From positions 1 to 25,078 of the forward strand of contig CAJTXF010000034.1 of assembly GCA_910580045.1 (NCBI GenBank): a stretch of DNA of 25,078 nt, read 5' to 3'. Positions 14,313-22,132 of the stretch are shown here, in pieces. The stretch comes from an uncultured Eubacteriales bacterium (lineage in GTDB: Bacteria > Bacillota > Clostridia > Oscillospirales > Acutalibacteraceae). How positions within the stretch are numbered: position 1 is the stretch's first letter; every line of letters begins with the position of its first letter. The position numbers and the translations under genes are program-made. The notes under the pieces were generated by a model, which was not told the DNA's origin, ran no database searches, and saw nothing but the letters and a program-made list of their open reading frames with translations.

Positions 14313-15998
14313 TTATGCGCCTTTCTTTGTGAAGACCAGCATATTGCTCAAAGCCCGGCCAGCGGACACGCTCCAGGCGTTCTTTACGTACAGGGCCTTG
14401 GAAGCGCCGCCGTCCAGATTCATGGCGTTTTCACAGCCCAGGCCCACCATCACTTGGGAGAGCTGGGCCAGGGTGCCGCTGGTGCTGGCAATGACCACGG
14501 TGCCGTCCTTCTTCACGCCAATGGCCATCCGGGCCACGCTGCCCTGGGTGACCTTCAGCTCTGAGAAGCCCTCGTTGGCATACGTAGTGGCATTGCCATA
14601 GGCCTTGCCGTTTTTGACCACTGTGGGCCCACAGCCCAGCACTGTTTTCACATCCTGGGTGGTAGAGCCCTCATATTTTACGGCCACATCAACCTTGTCG
14701 CCCACCTTGGCTGCGGTGTAGAAGTCATCGCCCCATCCCCGAGGATTCCGGGACACAATAACATAGCCGCTGGAGGGAATCACTACGCCGCCGGCATTCT
14801 TATAGACACGCTTTACGGTGCCGTCAGCGTCCACCTCCAGGCCCAGGGCAATCTTAAAGGGAACTTTGCTGCCATACTCCTTGGTGTATATCATGCGGGT
14901 GCCGTCATTTGCGCCCAAATTGGTGTTGCAGCCGATATTCTCCAGCTTTACGGCCTTCCCGTCACTGCCGGTGCGGGTAACGGTCTGCTTGATGTGCATG
15001 AACTGGATGGAGGCCCTGCCCTGGCTGTCAATCACAAAGGTGGGAGGCGGATTCTTCAAGGTGCTTCCAAAAATGCGCAGGATCTTGCCATTGTTGACAA
15101 AAGAGCCGTTGGCACTGTTGTCCCCGGCATTGTCAAAGAAAGCGCCGTTTACAGCCACATAGGCTTTACTGCGGCTGACCATGCTGGAGGCAGACTCAGT
15201 GCTGAAAAATTTATCATTGGCCAGCACCACCTTTGGGGTAAAGCCCTTGTCAGGCTTGAACTCCACGCCGCTGACGCCGAGGCCTGCCACAGTCTTGCTG
15301 AACTTGACTGGCTCCACAAACGTGGGCTTGGGCCGGGTGGGGCTGATGGTTTCAGTATCCATGGGCTCAAAATAATTCATGATAAGCCTGGCCAGCTCCT
15401 CCCGGGTGACCGCGTCTCGAGAGCCAATCATAAAGGGCTCTGACTCCCACAGCAGGCCATACTGTACGGCCCAGCAGATGGCGTCCTTGGCATAGCCGGG
15501 GATATTGCCCGCGTCATCGAACTGATTCACCCAGGCATAGTCCAGGGTGATGTCCTTATGAGAATTGGAGTCATCCTGCTTGGCCAGCGCGCGGAGCATC
15601 ACAGCCGCCTGAGCCCGGATAACCGGGCTGTTGGGAGAAAAGGTGGTTTTGCTGGTACCAGCCACAATTTTGCTCTCTCTGGCCCACTTAATGGGTTTCT
15701 TTGCCCAGTGATTCACAGAATCCTCAAACTGGACCACATCCTCAGAGGGCTCGGGGCGGCCCATAATGCTCCAAATAATTTGAATCATGGTGGCCCTGTT
15801 CACCTTGAGTCCGGGTGAAAATTTCGTGCCGCCTGTGCCGCCCATGTAGTTGTGCTCCACACAGTAACGGATGGCGTCTTTGTAGGGGCTGCTGCCAATG
15901 TCAGTAAACGTGTCGAACTTGCTGGCCGCTGACGCGGGCATTATCAGCATGGTGAAAACCAATGCCAGCGCCAGAACAGACGAAATCAGCTTTTTCAT
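14313..15998 (-). CDS. SLH-domain exoprotein with NagPA (phosphodiester glycosidase) domain
   Basis: A 561-aa secreted protein. The start at 15998 gives a clear signal peptide (residues 1-24, cleaved after ASA) with GGAG upstream. The open frame extends 19 codons further without an RBS. Residues about 27-210 hold S-layer homology repeats (FTDIGSSPYKDAIRYCVEHN, FEDSVNHWAKKPIKWA), which anchor proteins to secondary cell-wall polymers. Residues about 265-560 match the NagPA fold, with AVNGAFFD, LGCGPTVVKNGKAY and the signature MNLDGGASKALYV. NagPA enzymes cleave GlcNAc-1-phosphodiester bonds, so a role in cell-surface glycan or teichoic-type polymer turnover is plausible but unproven. Monocistronic. 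Confidence 0.93.
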   Translation of the reverse strand: MKKLISSVLALALVFTMLIMPASAASKFDTFTDIGSSPYKDAIRYCVEHNYMGGTGGTKFSPGLKVNRATMIQIIWSIMGRPEPSEDVVQFEDSVNHWAKKPIKWARESKIVAGTSKTTFSPNSPVIRAQAAVMLRALAKQDDSNSHKDITLDYAWVNQFDDAGNIPGYAKDAICWAVQYGLLWESEPFMIGSRDAVTREELARLIMNYFEPMDTETISPTRPKPTFVEPVKFSKTVAGLGVSGVEFKPDKGFTPKVVLANDKFFSTESASSMVSRSKAYVAVNGAFFDNAGDNSANGSFVNNGKILRIFGSTLKNPPPTFVIDSQGRASIQFMHIKQTVTRTGSDGKAVKLENIGCNTNLGANDGTRMIYTKEYGSKVPFKIALGLEVDADGTVKRVYKNAGGVVIPSSGYVIVSRNPRGWGDDFYTAAKVGDKVDVAVKYEGSTTQDVKTVLGCGPTVVKNGKAYGNATTYANEGFSELKVTQGSVARMAIGVKKDGTVVIASTSGTLAQLSQVMVGLGCENAMNLDGGASKALYVKNAWSVSAGRALSNMLVFTKKGA

Positions 15999-16081
15999 GG
16001 TGTGTTCTCTCCTTCTCAATCCTATTCCATAAATCAGGCCGGGATACTTTTCCATTCCCAGTTATCCCATACCTATTTTAG

Positions 16082-16110
16082 ATTATATCTCTTTTGAAAC
16101 AGAAGCACAA
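16082..16110 (-). promoter_or_regulatory. Promoter of the SLH/NagPA gene
   Basis: On the minus strand: TTGTGC (16110-16105), 17-nt spacer, TATAAT (16087-16082). It lies 84 bp ahead of the start codon. Confidence 0.75.
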
Positions 16111-16169
16111 GAGCGATTTGAGGCTATATAGGGAAATAATACACGAAAATACCACGTCTAATATTGGGG

Positions 16170-16198
16170 TTGCAAAAAAAGTGCCCATGGGCTATAAT
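16170..16198 (+). promoter_or_regulatory. Sigma-A-type promoter driving a remnant ORF
   Basis: TTGCAA (16170-16175), 17-nt spacer, perfect TATAAT (16193-16198). It is divergent from the promoter of the SLH gene. Any transcript would start near 16205, downstream of the only ATG (16164) in the following frame. Confidence 0.75.
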
Positions 16199-16205
16199 TA
16201 AAACT

Positions 16206-16640
16206 GGATTCTTACAATTTTGCATAGAAGGGAAAACAGCTATTAGCATAAGGCAGCGAGAAAACAGCATTTCCATCCTGCACCGGCTGGTTACCGATGA
16301 GTATGGGGAAAACTACTGGTTCAACGGCATCTGGGAGCATTATACGGACTATGTCTGTGTGCTTGCCACCAACGGAAGCTGCTGCTTTGACTTTTTGGAC
16401 AGGGCAAAGCAGCTGAATCCTGATTTTGCCTGGCTGAGCCAGATGGAAGAGCTATACCGCCGGACAGGCCGGATGAGGGAAAACGATAACGGCAATGATT
16501 TGGAGGCAATAGGCGGCGGGTTCAATATCAAGCTGGAGACGCTTCAGGACAAAAACAAACGGGAGAGAATCACAAAGGTCATCCGAAAACGCGGGGACTG
16601 TATGGATGAAGTCATACAAATTATAATCTGTAAGCCCATT
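16206..16640 (+). pseudogene. Unrecognised ORF without a usable start (probable remnant)
   Basis: About 145 codons of protein-like sequence, for example HRLVTDEYGENYWFNGIWEH, FLDRAKQLNPDFAWLSQMEE and EAIGGGFNIKLETLQDKNKR. Aromatic and charged residues are well balanced, and its codon use looks genuine rather than a shadow. No family is recognised. The frame's only ATG near the 5' end (16164) lies upstream of the promoter. After the predicted transcript start no ATG, GTG or TTG occurs until deep in the frame. An ATT at 16242, with GAAGGG about 8 nt upstream, is the only start-like codon. The frame also runs through a terminator hairpin at 16646. It is best read as a gene with a damaged 5' end and a 3' frameshift, or as one using a non-standard start. 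Confidence 0.45.
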
Positions 16641-16645
16641 TCCAC

Positions 16646-16683
16646 GGCAGGTGACGGAATTCCGCCACCTGCCTATTTTATCC
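16646..16683 (+). terminator. Terminator after the remnant ORF
   Basis: GGCAGGTG pairs with CACCTGCC, with an inner CGG-AATT-CCG hairpin extending the stem. The T-rich TATTTTAT follows. It lies inside the nominal reading frame, arguing that the true gene ended near 16640. Confidence 0.75.
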
Positions 16684-16775
16684 GCTCTGGGCCAACGGCC
16701 TCTCTGCTTCCAGCTGCTATTGGATGCGGGAGGATTGCGGCGCTTCAAATTTTATCGATAAAAATTGAATCTGAG

Positions 16776-16805
16776 TGAAACCTTTCCCCTCTCTTCCCCG
16801 CCTAA
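16776..16805 (+). promoter_or_regulatory. Putative ECF-sigma autoregulatory promoter
   Basis: TGAAAC (16776-16781), a pyrimidine-rich 17-nt spacer (CTTTCCCCTCTCTTCCC) and CGCCTAA (16799-16805). This resembles the TGAAAC/TGCAACC...CGTCTAA boxes found ahead of SigV/ECF30-type sigma genes in Clostridia. It lies 69 bp upstream of the sigma gene. A weaker housekeeping-type pair (TTAAAG 16821, CATAAT 16844) lies closer. Confidence 0.6.
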
Positions 16806-16873
16806 TGGGTACAAGAGCTCTTAAAGTGCTGATGGAAATGATACATAATACTGTTGGGAAAGGAAGTGATACA

Positions 16874-17407
16874 ATGCCGGATTCCTTAGAAAAGGCAGTG
16901 CGGAAAGCTCAGTCTGGAGACAAAGGGGTATTCATATCCCTAATAGAGGCCCACAAGCTGTCCCTGAGCCGGGCGGCGCTGGCAATTCTCCGGAACGAGG
17001 AGGACACCGCGGATGCTGTGGCGGAGACAGTCATGGACGCTTTCAGCAACTTGCCTGCCTTGCGCCAGCCCAAATATTTCAAGACCTGGCTGACCCGGAT
17101 TCTTATCCGCAACTGCTATGACATTCTGCGCCAGCGCAGGCGGTATGTCCCCCTGGACCAGGCGCCCGAGCCAGTGGGCGGCGAGCCGGACGACCAGGCT
17201 CTGGATATGCAGGAGAGCCTGGCAGTTCTGGCGGAGAACGACCGGCTGGTGCTGACCCTGTACTATATGGACGGCCTGAAAATTCGGGAGATTGCCAAGC
17301 TGCTGGAGGTAAAGGAGGGCACTGTCAAAACCCGGCTCAAACGCAGCCGGGAGCGCTTACGGAAAATATACTTGGAGAGAGAGGATGAGCCTTGTGAAGC
17401 GAAATAG
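16874..17407 (+). CDS. ECF-type sigma-70 family RNA polymerase sigma factor
   Basis: A 177-aa group 4 sigma factor. ATG 16874 has AAAGGAAG upstream. An in-frame frame extends back to 16775 but crosses the predicted promoter. Region 2 covers about residues 25-90 (EEDTADAVAETVMDAFSNL, then FKTWLTRILIRNCYDILRQR, which contacts the -10 and the core enzyme). Region 4 covers about 113-165, with the helix-turn-helix IREIAKLLEVKEGTVKTRLK for -35 binding. The next gene overlaps by 23 bp and encodes a DUF4179 membrane protein, the usual anti-sigma partner of SigV/ECF30-like factors. It probably responds to envelope stress. Confidence 0.93.
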   Translation: MPDSLEKAVRKAQSGDKGVFISLIEAHKLSLSRAALAILRNEEDTADAVAETVMDAFSNLPALRQPKYFKTWLTRILIRNCYDILRQRRRYVPLDQAPEPVGGEPDDQALDMQESLAVLAENDRLVLTLYYMDGLKIREIAKLLEVKEGTVKTRLKRSRERLRKIYLEREDEPCEAK

Positions 17408-19049
17408 AGAGAGCATCAGCCCAGCCATGCTGGCGGAGCTGGACTTACCCACTGTGCCGGAGGCTATCAACCAGCGGCTGCGCCAGGTCTACGCGGAGCT
17501 TCCTGAGGGAGAGAGCCTCCGGCGGCGGTGCCTGCCCTTGTGGCTGCGCAACACCTTTGTGACCGCGTCCAGCCTGGCGGCGGTGTTCTTACTCCTGTTT
17601 GGGGTAAATGCCATCAACCCAGCCCTGGCGGAGAGCCTGCCCCTGGTGGGGGGCATTTTCCAGAATATCAACGGCCTGAGAATCTATGGCCAGTACAGCA
17701 GCCGGAATTTTGACGAGAACCAGCAGCGCATCAGCCAGATGGCCGTGCCCGCCGGGGAAAGCCAGGTGGAGATTCCCGCGGGCGGGCTCTTTGAAAAGCC
17801 CGCAAAGGCCAGCCTGGGAGAGGTCTACTATGACGGCAGCTTCGTGTTTGCCGGGGTGGAGTTGGAAATCGACGCCAGCGAGGACCGGCTCACCACTCTG
17901 CACCGGGGTGGCTATGACGTGCTTATCAACGGCGAGCCCCAGGTCTACCAGGATGAGGAGGGCTCCGCCAATCTGTACCAATACCAGGAGAGCGGGTTTG
18001 TAGATATGAGCGGATTCTGGTGGGAGCGGGCCGAAAACGGCCATTATGTGACCCAGCGGGCCTTCCGGGTGCCGGAGCAGTTCCAGGAGGCGGATAGCCT
18101 GGATATCTCCCTGTGCTTCTCAGCCATTGACGGGGACAAGGGAAATGTGAACTCCACCGGATTCCGCCTGGACTTCACGGCAGAGAAGTCCCCTGTCACT
18201 CTGCGGGAAATCGACTGTGCGGGCCTGGAAATGGGCGGCGTACGGCTGGTGCGGGCCTATGGCACCCCCGCCGCCACCTATATTGAGCTGGAATACCCTG
18301 ATGAGCTGTACAAAAACCCTGCCACCACTGCCACCTTTGAGGATGGGTTACGGATAGGCTCCTACGGCTATATTGGTACCAGTCATGCGGAGCCTCCCGC
18401 AGACGGCATAGCCAGAGAGGTCGTGGTGCTGGCAGGGCTTCGGGAGGACGAGGAACGGAAGGTAGTCTGGCGTCTGTTCGACAAAAACGGCAGCAGCCAG
18501 TGGGAGGCCGTGTTCCTGCTGGACTTCCAGAACGGTACGGCAGAGCTGGGCTCCCCCGAGGATGTGAAGCCCGCCCCGGAGTACGACTACGCCTGCGGCA
18601 AAGAGGCCGTGCGGGCCCTGCTTCCCGGCGAATACGCGGTGGAGAAGCTCCATGTCAACCAGGATAAGCCCATGCTGTATATTATGACCGGGGACAGCGC
18701 GGAGAGGGAACTGCGGGTAGAGCTGTACCAGGAGGAGAAGCTGGCTATCAGGACCTATTCAGGCCAGTATGTCAACTGGAGCCCGGACGCGTACTACTGG
18801 GAGTATGGGGACAACGGGATCTGGGATGATGCGCACACCCACGCCATGTATATGCTCTTCCTGCCGGACCTTTACACGCAGATTGATTTGACCAGGCCTG
18901 TCACGGTGAAGGTGTTCGACAAGGGCTCCAGCGAGCTGCTGTGCCAGCAGGAAATCTCCCTGATTGAGAGCCGCCCGGAAGCGCCGCTCTGTTCCAGCCC
19001 TCACCCCGAGGAGCTGGAGGGCGAGGCGGTAGAGAGCCAAGCTGAATAA
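17385..19049 (+). CDS. DUF4179 membrane protein, probable anti-sigma factor
   Basis: A 554-aa single-pass membrane protein. A short cytoplasmic segment (1-55) would hold the sigma factor. One helix follows at about 56-76 (FVTASSLAAVFLLLFGV), then the DUF4179 signature NPALAESLPLVGGIFQNING at 78-97 and a large extracytoplasmic domain. ATG 17385 overlaps the sigma gene by 23 bp, giving translational coupling and matched amounts of the two proteins. DUF4179 proteins are commonly encoded next to ECF sigma factors in Clostridia and are treated as anti-sigma or sensor proteins. The outer domain (about 460 residues) is much longer than an inhibitor needs, so ligand sensing is likely. The ligand is unknown. 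Confidence 0.9.
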   Translation: MSLVKRNRESISPAMLAELDLPTVPEAINQRLRQVYAELPEGESLRRRCLPLWLRNTFVTASSLAAVFLLLFGVNAINPALAESLPLVGGIFQNINGLRIYGQYSSRNFDENQQRISQMAVPAGESQVEIPAGGLFEKPAKASLGEVYYDGSFVFAGVELEIDASEDRLTTLHRGGYDVLINGEPQVYQDEEGSANLYQYQESGFVDMSGFWWERAENGHYVTQRAFRVPEQFQEADSLDISLCFSAIDGDKGNVNSTGFRLDFTAEKSPVTLREIDCAGLEMGGVRLVRAYGTPAATYIELEYPDELYKNPATTATFEDGLRIGSYGYIGTSHAEPPADGIAREVVVLAGLREDEERKVVWRLFDKNGSSQWEAVFLLDFQNGTAELGSPEDVKPAPEYDYACGKEAVRALLPGEYAVEKLHVNQDKPMLYIMTGDSAERELRVELYQEEKLAIRTYSGQYVNWSPDAYYWEYGDNGIWDDAHTHAMYMLFLPDLYTQIDLTRPVTVKVFDKGSSELLCQQEISLIESRPEAPLCSSPHPEELEGEAVESQAE

Positions 19050-19062
19050 TTCACACCCAACG

Positions 19063-19109
19063 AAAAGCCTCCCGGACACGTTCCGTGCCTGGGAGGCTTC
19101 TTTCTGTTT
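19063..19109 (+). terminator. Bidirectional terminator between anti-sigma and C-S lyase genes
   Basis: AAGCCTCCC pairs with GGGAGGCTT, with further pairing GGCACG/CGTGCC-like inside. It is followed by CTTTCTGTTT on the plus strand and AAAA-flanked on the other side, so it can also stop the convergent minus-strand transcript. Confidence 0.85.
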
Positions 19110-19118
19110 ATGTATGCT

Positions 19119-20285
19119 TTAGCCGTGGACGGCCTTCTCCAAGCGCTCCAGCGCGGCCTGGATGACCCACTTGGGCGCGGCCAGGTTTACTCGCTCAAAT
19201 CCAATGCCCTCATCCCCGAACATATAGCCCTCGTCCAGGAATAGTTCCGCCTTCTGTACGGTCAGCTCCTCCAGCTCCTCCTTAGAGAGGCCCAGGGCCG
19301 TGCAGTCCAGCCACAACAGATAGGTGCCCTGCAGCTCAACCACCTTGATTTCCGGCAGCTTTTCCCGGATGAAGTCCACCGCCAGCTGGCGGTTCCCGTC
19401 AATGGCTTGGATCATCTGCTCCACCCACGCCTCGCAGTGGGTATAGGCCAAGCGGCAGGCCTCCAGGCCCAGGGCGGAGGGGCCTCCGTGCCCGGCCACG
19501 GCCTGGAACTTCTTCCGGTCCTCCTCGTTGGGGATAATGATGTTGGAGGTCTGCATGGTGGCCAGGTTGAAGGTCTTGCTGGGGGCGGTGCAGACCACAA
19601 TATTGTCCTCGGGCTTGGCGGCGTTATGAATCACCGTGTGCTCAAACCCAGGCATGATAATGTCAAAATGAATTTCATCGCTGATAATCCGCACATGGTG
19701 CTCCCGGCAGATGTCACAGATGCGGGTGAGCTCCTCTTTTGTCCACACCCGGCCCACTGGGTTGTGGGGGCTGCACAGGATAAGCATCTTGTTGTTTTCC
19801 TCAGCAGCCAGCTTTTCCAGCAAATCAAAATCAATGGCATAAGCAGTGTTCTCATAAATCAGCGGGCAGCGGACAATCTGGCAGTTATGGTTCTCAATGG
19901 CCATATAGAAGGGATAGTAAACTGGGGTAAAGGTGATAACCCCGTCCCCAGGCTCACAGAAGGCCTTGACCGCGAACATCAGGGCCTCCACCACGCCGTG
20001 GGTGCCCACAATCCACTCCGGCTCAATATGCCAATGGTGGCGCTTCTCCATCCAGGCACAGACAGCGTCGGTGTACGCTTTGGTGGGGCTGGTATAGCCC
20101 AGGATATGGGTATCCAGAAAGTCTTTTAGGCCCTCAATCACTTCCGGCGGGTTTTTGAACTCCATATCCGCCACGGACAGGGGGACAATGCCCTCTGAAA
20201 GCTCCGGCTTTTTTCTGCGCATCTCATCCCACTTGCCGCTGCCGTGGCCGGAGCGGTCCACCAGTGTTTCAAAATCATACTGCAT
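19119..20285 (-). CDS. PLP-dependent C-S lyase / aminotransferase, MalY-PatB family
   Basis: A 388-aa fold-type I PLP enzyme. It opens with FETLVDRSGHGSGKWD and PLSVADMEFKNPPEV, signatures of the MalY/PatB cystathionine beta-lyase group. Cofactor features are SPHNPVGRVW, ISDEIHFDII, and the Schiff-base lysine Lys237 in TAPSKTFNLA. These enzymes cleave C-S bonds of cystathionine or cysteine conjugates to pyruvate, ammonia and a thiol. Some members also have regulatory roles. ATG 20285 has GGGAG upstream. Monocistronic, with its own promoter and the shared terminator. A plain aminotransferase role cannot be excluded. Confidence 0.92.
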   Translation of the reverse strand: MQYDFETLVDRSGHGSGKWDEMRRKKPELSEGIVPLSVADMEFKNPPEVIEGLKDFLDTHILGYTSPTKAYTDAVCAWMEKRHHWHIEPEWIVGTHGVVEALMFAVKAFCEPGDGVITFTPVYYPFYMAIENHNCQIVRCPLIYENTAYAIDFDLLEKLAAEENNKMLILCSPHNPVGRVWTKEELTRICDICREHHVRIISDEIHFDIIMPGFEHTVIHNAAKPEDNIVVCTAPSKTFNLATMQTSNIIIPNEEDRKKFQAVAGHGGPSALGLEACRLAYTHCEAWVEQMIQAIDGNRQLAVDFIREKLPEIKVVELQGTYLLWLDCTALGLSKEELEELTVQKAELFLDEGYMFGDEGIGFERVNLAAPKWVIQAALERLEKAVHG

Positions 20286-20356
20286 ACTGACACTCCCTCA
20301 CTGTTAATATGTTTTTGGAGAATCCCGACGAAATCTGCCGGATATGTTCTAAACTT

Positions 20357-20385
20357 ATTATGAGGTTTTTTGCGGAATTTGTCAA
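20357..20385 (-). promoter_or_regulatory. Promoter of the C-S lyase gene
   Basis: On the minus strand: TTGACA (20385-20380), 17-nt spacer, CATAAT (20362-20357). It is about 70 bp ahead of the start codon, just beyond the end of the methyltransferase gene. Confidence 0.8.
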
Positions 20386-20400
20386 GTCCCGCCCCGCATT

Positions 20401-21372
20401 TTATTCGCAGAGCAGCGTGGTGAATCGAGCCTCTGTCTCCCTGACCGGGAGGGCGTCCACCCTCATGCCGGGTACAACCTCACCCTCCGGCGTAGGCGGC
20501 TGGCGGAAGGAGCGGCCCTCCAGAGCGGAAACCCTCCACCCTGCCCCTTCCAGCATGGCGGTCAGGGCGGCCTGGGAAAAAGCTCCCGCAAGCCCCAGCC
20601 GGGCGGCGGCCTCCTGGTTCTCCCTATCCTCTTCTGAGAAGAAACAGCATAGGACATAGAGCTTTCCGCCGCAGACCCGGCGCAGCTCCCGGACAGTTTT
20701 CTCCGGGTTGGGGATGTTCTGCAGGCCCAGGCAGCTGGTGAGCACAGGCAGAGAGCCGTCTGCAAAGGGCATGGCATTGGCATCAAAGGCCAGGTGAGTC
20801 AACCTGCCGCTTTCCAGCTGCTCCGGCCAGCGGTTGGCCTGATATTCATCCAGCACGCTGGGAGAAATATCCGTGGCGGCCAGGGGAACGGCAGTCTTTT
20901 CCAGCATGCGGCTGATAAGCATTCCCCGCCCGCTGGCAATATCCACCACCGGCCCCGGGCAGTCCGCCGCTTGGGCGGCAATCCCATCCAGCTGGGCCTC
21001 AAAGGCCCGTATGTACTCTGCGGGGTAACATCTGCGCCAGGCGGCCCGGTGGAGCTGTGCCGCCTCCCGAAAACGCCCCTGGAATTGGAGCAGCCCGGCT
21101 TTCGCGGCCAAGTCCGCGCCATTGAGGATTTCTTCCGGAGCCTGTTCCAGGTTCTGGGCTACCGCCGGATTCTCCTGAAAGAACTCTGCCAGCCCGCTTT
21201 GATTTTGGGCCCACAAGTCCTCCTTGCCTGGGGCGAACAGGCAGGGGATTCCCTGATAAACCGGGAAGTGCAGGCCGCATTGGGCGCAGGAGAAATCTTC
21301 TGCCAGCGGCCCATGGCAGACAGGGCAGGCCAGGGCCTCTCTCAGGGGAGGGGGCAGCGCTCCGGCCCTCAT
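20401..21372 (-). CDS. SAM-dependent methyltransferase with N-terminal zinc ribbon
   Basis: A 323-aa protein. The first 45 residues form a Trm112-like or rRNA-methyltransferase-like zinc ribbon (CPVC at 16-19, CAQC at 29-32). A helical stretch follows, then a class I methyltransferase domain with motif I VVDIASGRGM at 142-151 and an acidic TDISPSV motif. Later segments are LTSCLGLQNIPNPEKTVREL and CGGKLYVLCCFFSEEDRE. This layout resembles RlmA-type 23S rRNA methyltransferases, but is longer and has no clear specificity motif. Its ATG overlaps the nth stop codon (ATGA), so the two are translationally coupled. The substrate is unknown. Confidence 0.87.
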   Translation of the reverse strand: MRAGALPPPLREALACPVCHGPLAEDFSCAQCGLHFPVYQGIPCLFAPGKEDLWAQNQSGLAEFFQENPAVAQNLEQAPEEILNGADLAAKAGLLQFQGRFREAAQLHRAAWRRCYPAEYIRAFEAQLDGIAAQAADCPGPVVDIASGRGMLISRMLEKTAVPLAATDISPSVLDEYQANRWPEQLESGRLTHLAFDANAMPFADGSLPVLTSCLGLQNIPNPEKTVRELRRVCGGKLYVLCCFFSEEDRENQEAAARLGLAGAFSQAALTAMLEGAGWRVSALEGRSFRQPPTPEGEVVPGMRVDALPVRETEARFTTLLCE

Positions 21373-22004
21373 GCCTCCACCCCGTGCTTTTCACAGAACC
21401 CGGCCATGGAGCAGTTCTCGCAATGGGCCTTGCGGGCAATGCACACTGCCCGGCCGTGTAGCACCAGCCGGTGGCAGAAGTCATTGGATTCTTCCGGGGG
21501 AAGCAGCTCCCGCAAATCCCGCTCCACCTTTTCCGGGGCCTTATTGGCGGTCAGGCCCAGCCGCCCGGAAATGCGGATGCAATGGGTGTCCGTGACCACA
21601 GCGGGCTTGTGGAACACATCCCCTAAAAGCAGATTGGCGGTCTTCCTGCCCACGCCAGGCAGGCTCAGCAAGTCCTCCATATTGTCCGGCACCTGGCCAT
21701 GAAACTCGTCCCGAATCTTCCGGCAGGCCCCCAGAATATCCCTGGCCTTGGCCCGAAAGAACCCGCAGGAATGTATCAGTTCACCAATCTCCTCCTCTGT
21801 GCCCTCGCAGAAGGCCTCCAGAGTAGGGAACCGGGCGAACAGAGCCGGGGTCACCTGGTTGACCCGGGCGTCCGTGCACTGGGCCGCCAGACGGGTGGCG
21901 ATGAGCAGCTGAAGGGGGTCTGTGTATTCCAGGGAGCACAGGGCGTCCGGGTACTCCTGCTTCAGAGCTTCCACGGCCTTTTGGGCCAGTCCTTTTTTAT
22001 CCAT
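21369..22004 (-). CDS. nth: Endonuclease III (DNA glycosylase/AP lyase)
   Basis: A 211-aa base excision repair enzyme that removes oxidised pyrimidines and nicks abasic sites. The helix-hairpin-helix LPGVGRKTAN (115-124) contains catalytic Lys121. Asp139 lies in VVTDTHCIR. The C-terminal 4Fe-4S ligands are Cys188, Cys195, Cys198 and Cys204 with the classic x6-x2-x5 spacing. ATG 22004 is favoured over GTG 22010 because the AAAGGA site lies 9 nt from it and only 4 from the GTG. It is the first gene of a two-gene unit with the zinc-ribbon methyltransferase. Confidence 0.97.
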   Translation of the reverse strand: MDKKGLAQKAVEALKQEYPDALCSLEYTDPLQLLIATRLAAQCTDARVNQVTPALFARFPTLEAFCEGTEEEIGELIHSCGFFRAKARDILGACRKIRDEFHGQVPDNMEDLLSLPGVGRKTANLLLGDVFHKPAVVTDTHCIRISGRLGLTANKAPEKVERDLRELLPPEESNDFCHRLVLHGRAVCIARKAHCENCSMAGFCEKHGVEA

Positions 22005-22040
22005 AATCACGCATCCTTTCCTTTTTCTCCGCTATACAAC

Positions 22041-22069
22041 ATCATACAACAGAACGGCCTGATTGACAA
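22041..22069 (-). promoter_or_regulatory. Promoter of nth, sharing its -35 with the divergent promoter
   Basis: On the minus strand: TTGTCA (22069-22064), 17-nt spacer, TATGAT (22046-22041). The -35 hexamer overlaps the plus-strand TTGACA at 22063-22068 by five of six bases. Confidence 0.75.
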
Positions 22070-22091
22070 GGCCCTGGCAGCGGTTTATAAT
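22063..22091 (+). promoter_or_regulatory. Sigma-A promoter of the TraX-family gene
   Basis: TTGACA (22063-22068), 17-nt spacer, TATAAT (22086-22091): consensus in both boxes. It is 42 bp ahead of the start codon. Confidence 0.88.
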
Positions 22092-22132
22092 ATGTGGGAA
22101 GGAAAATCCACGTTTAGAAAGGAAGCTGCTCT

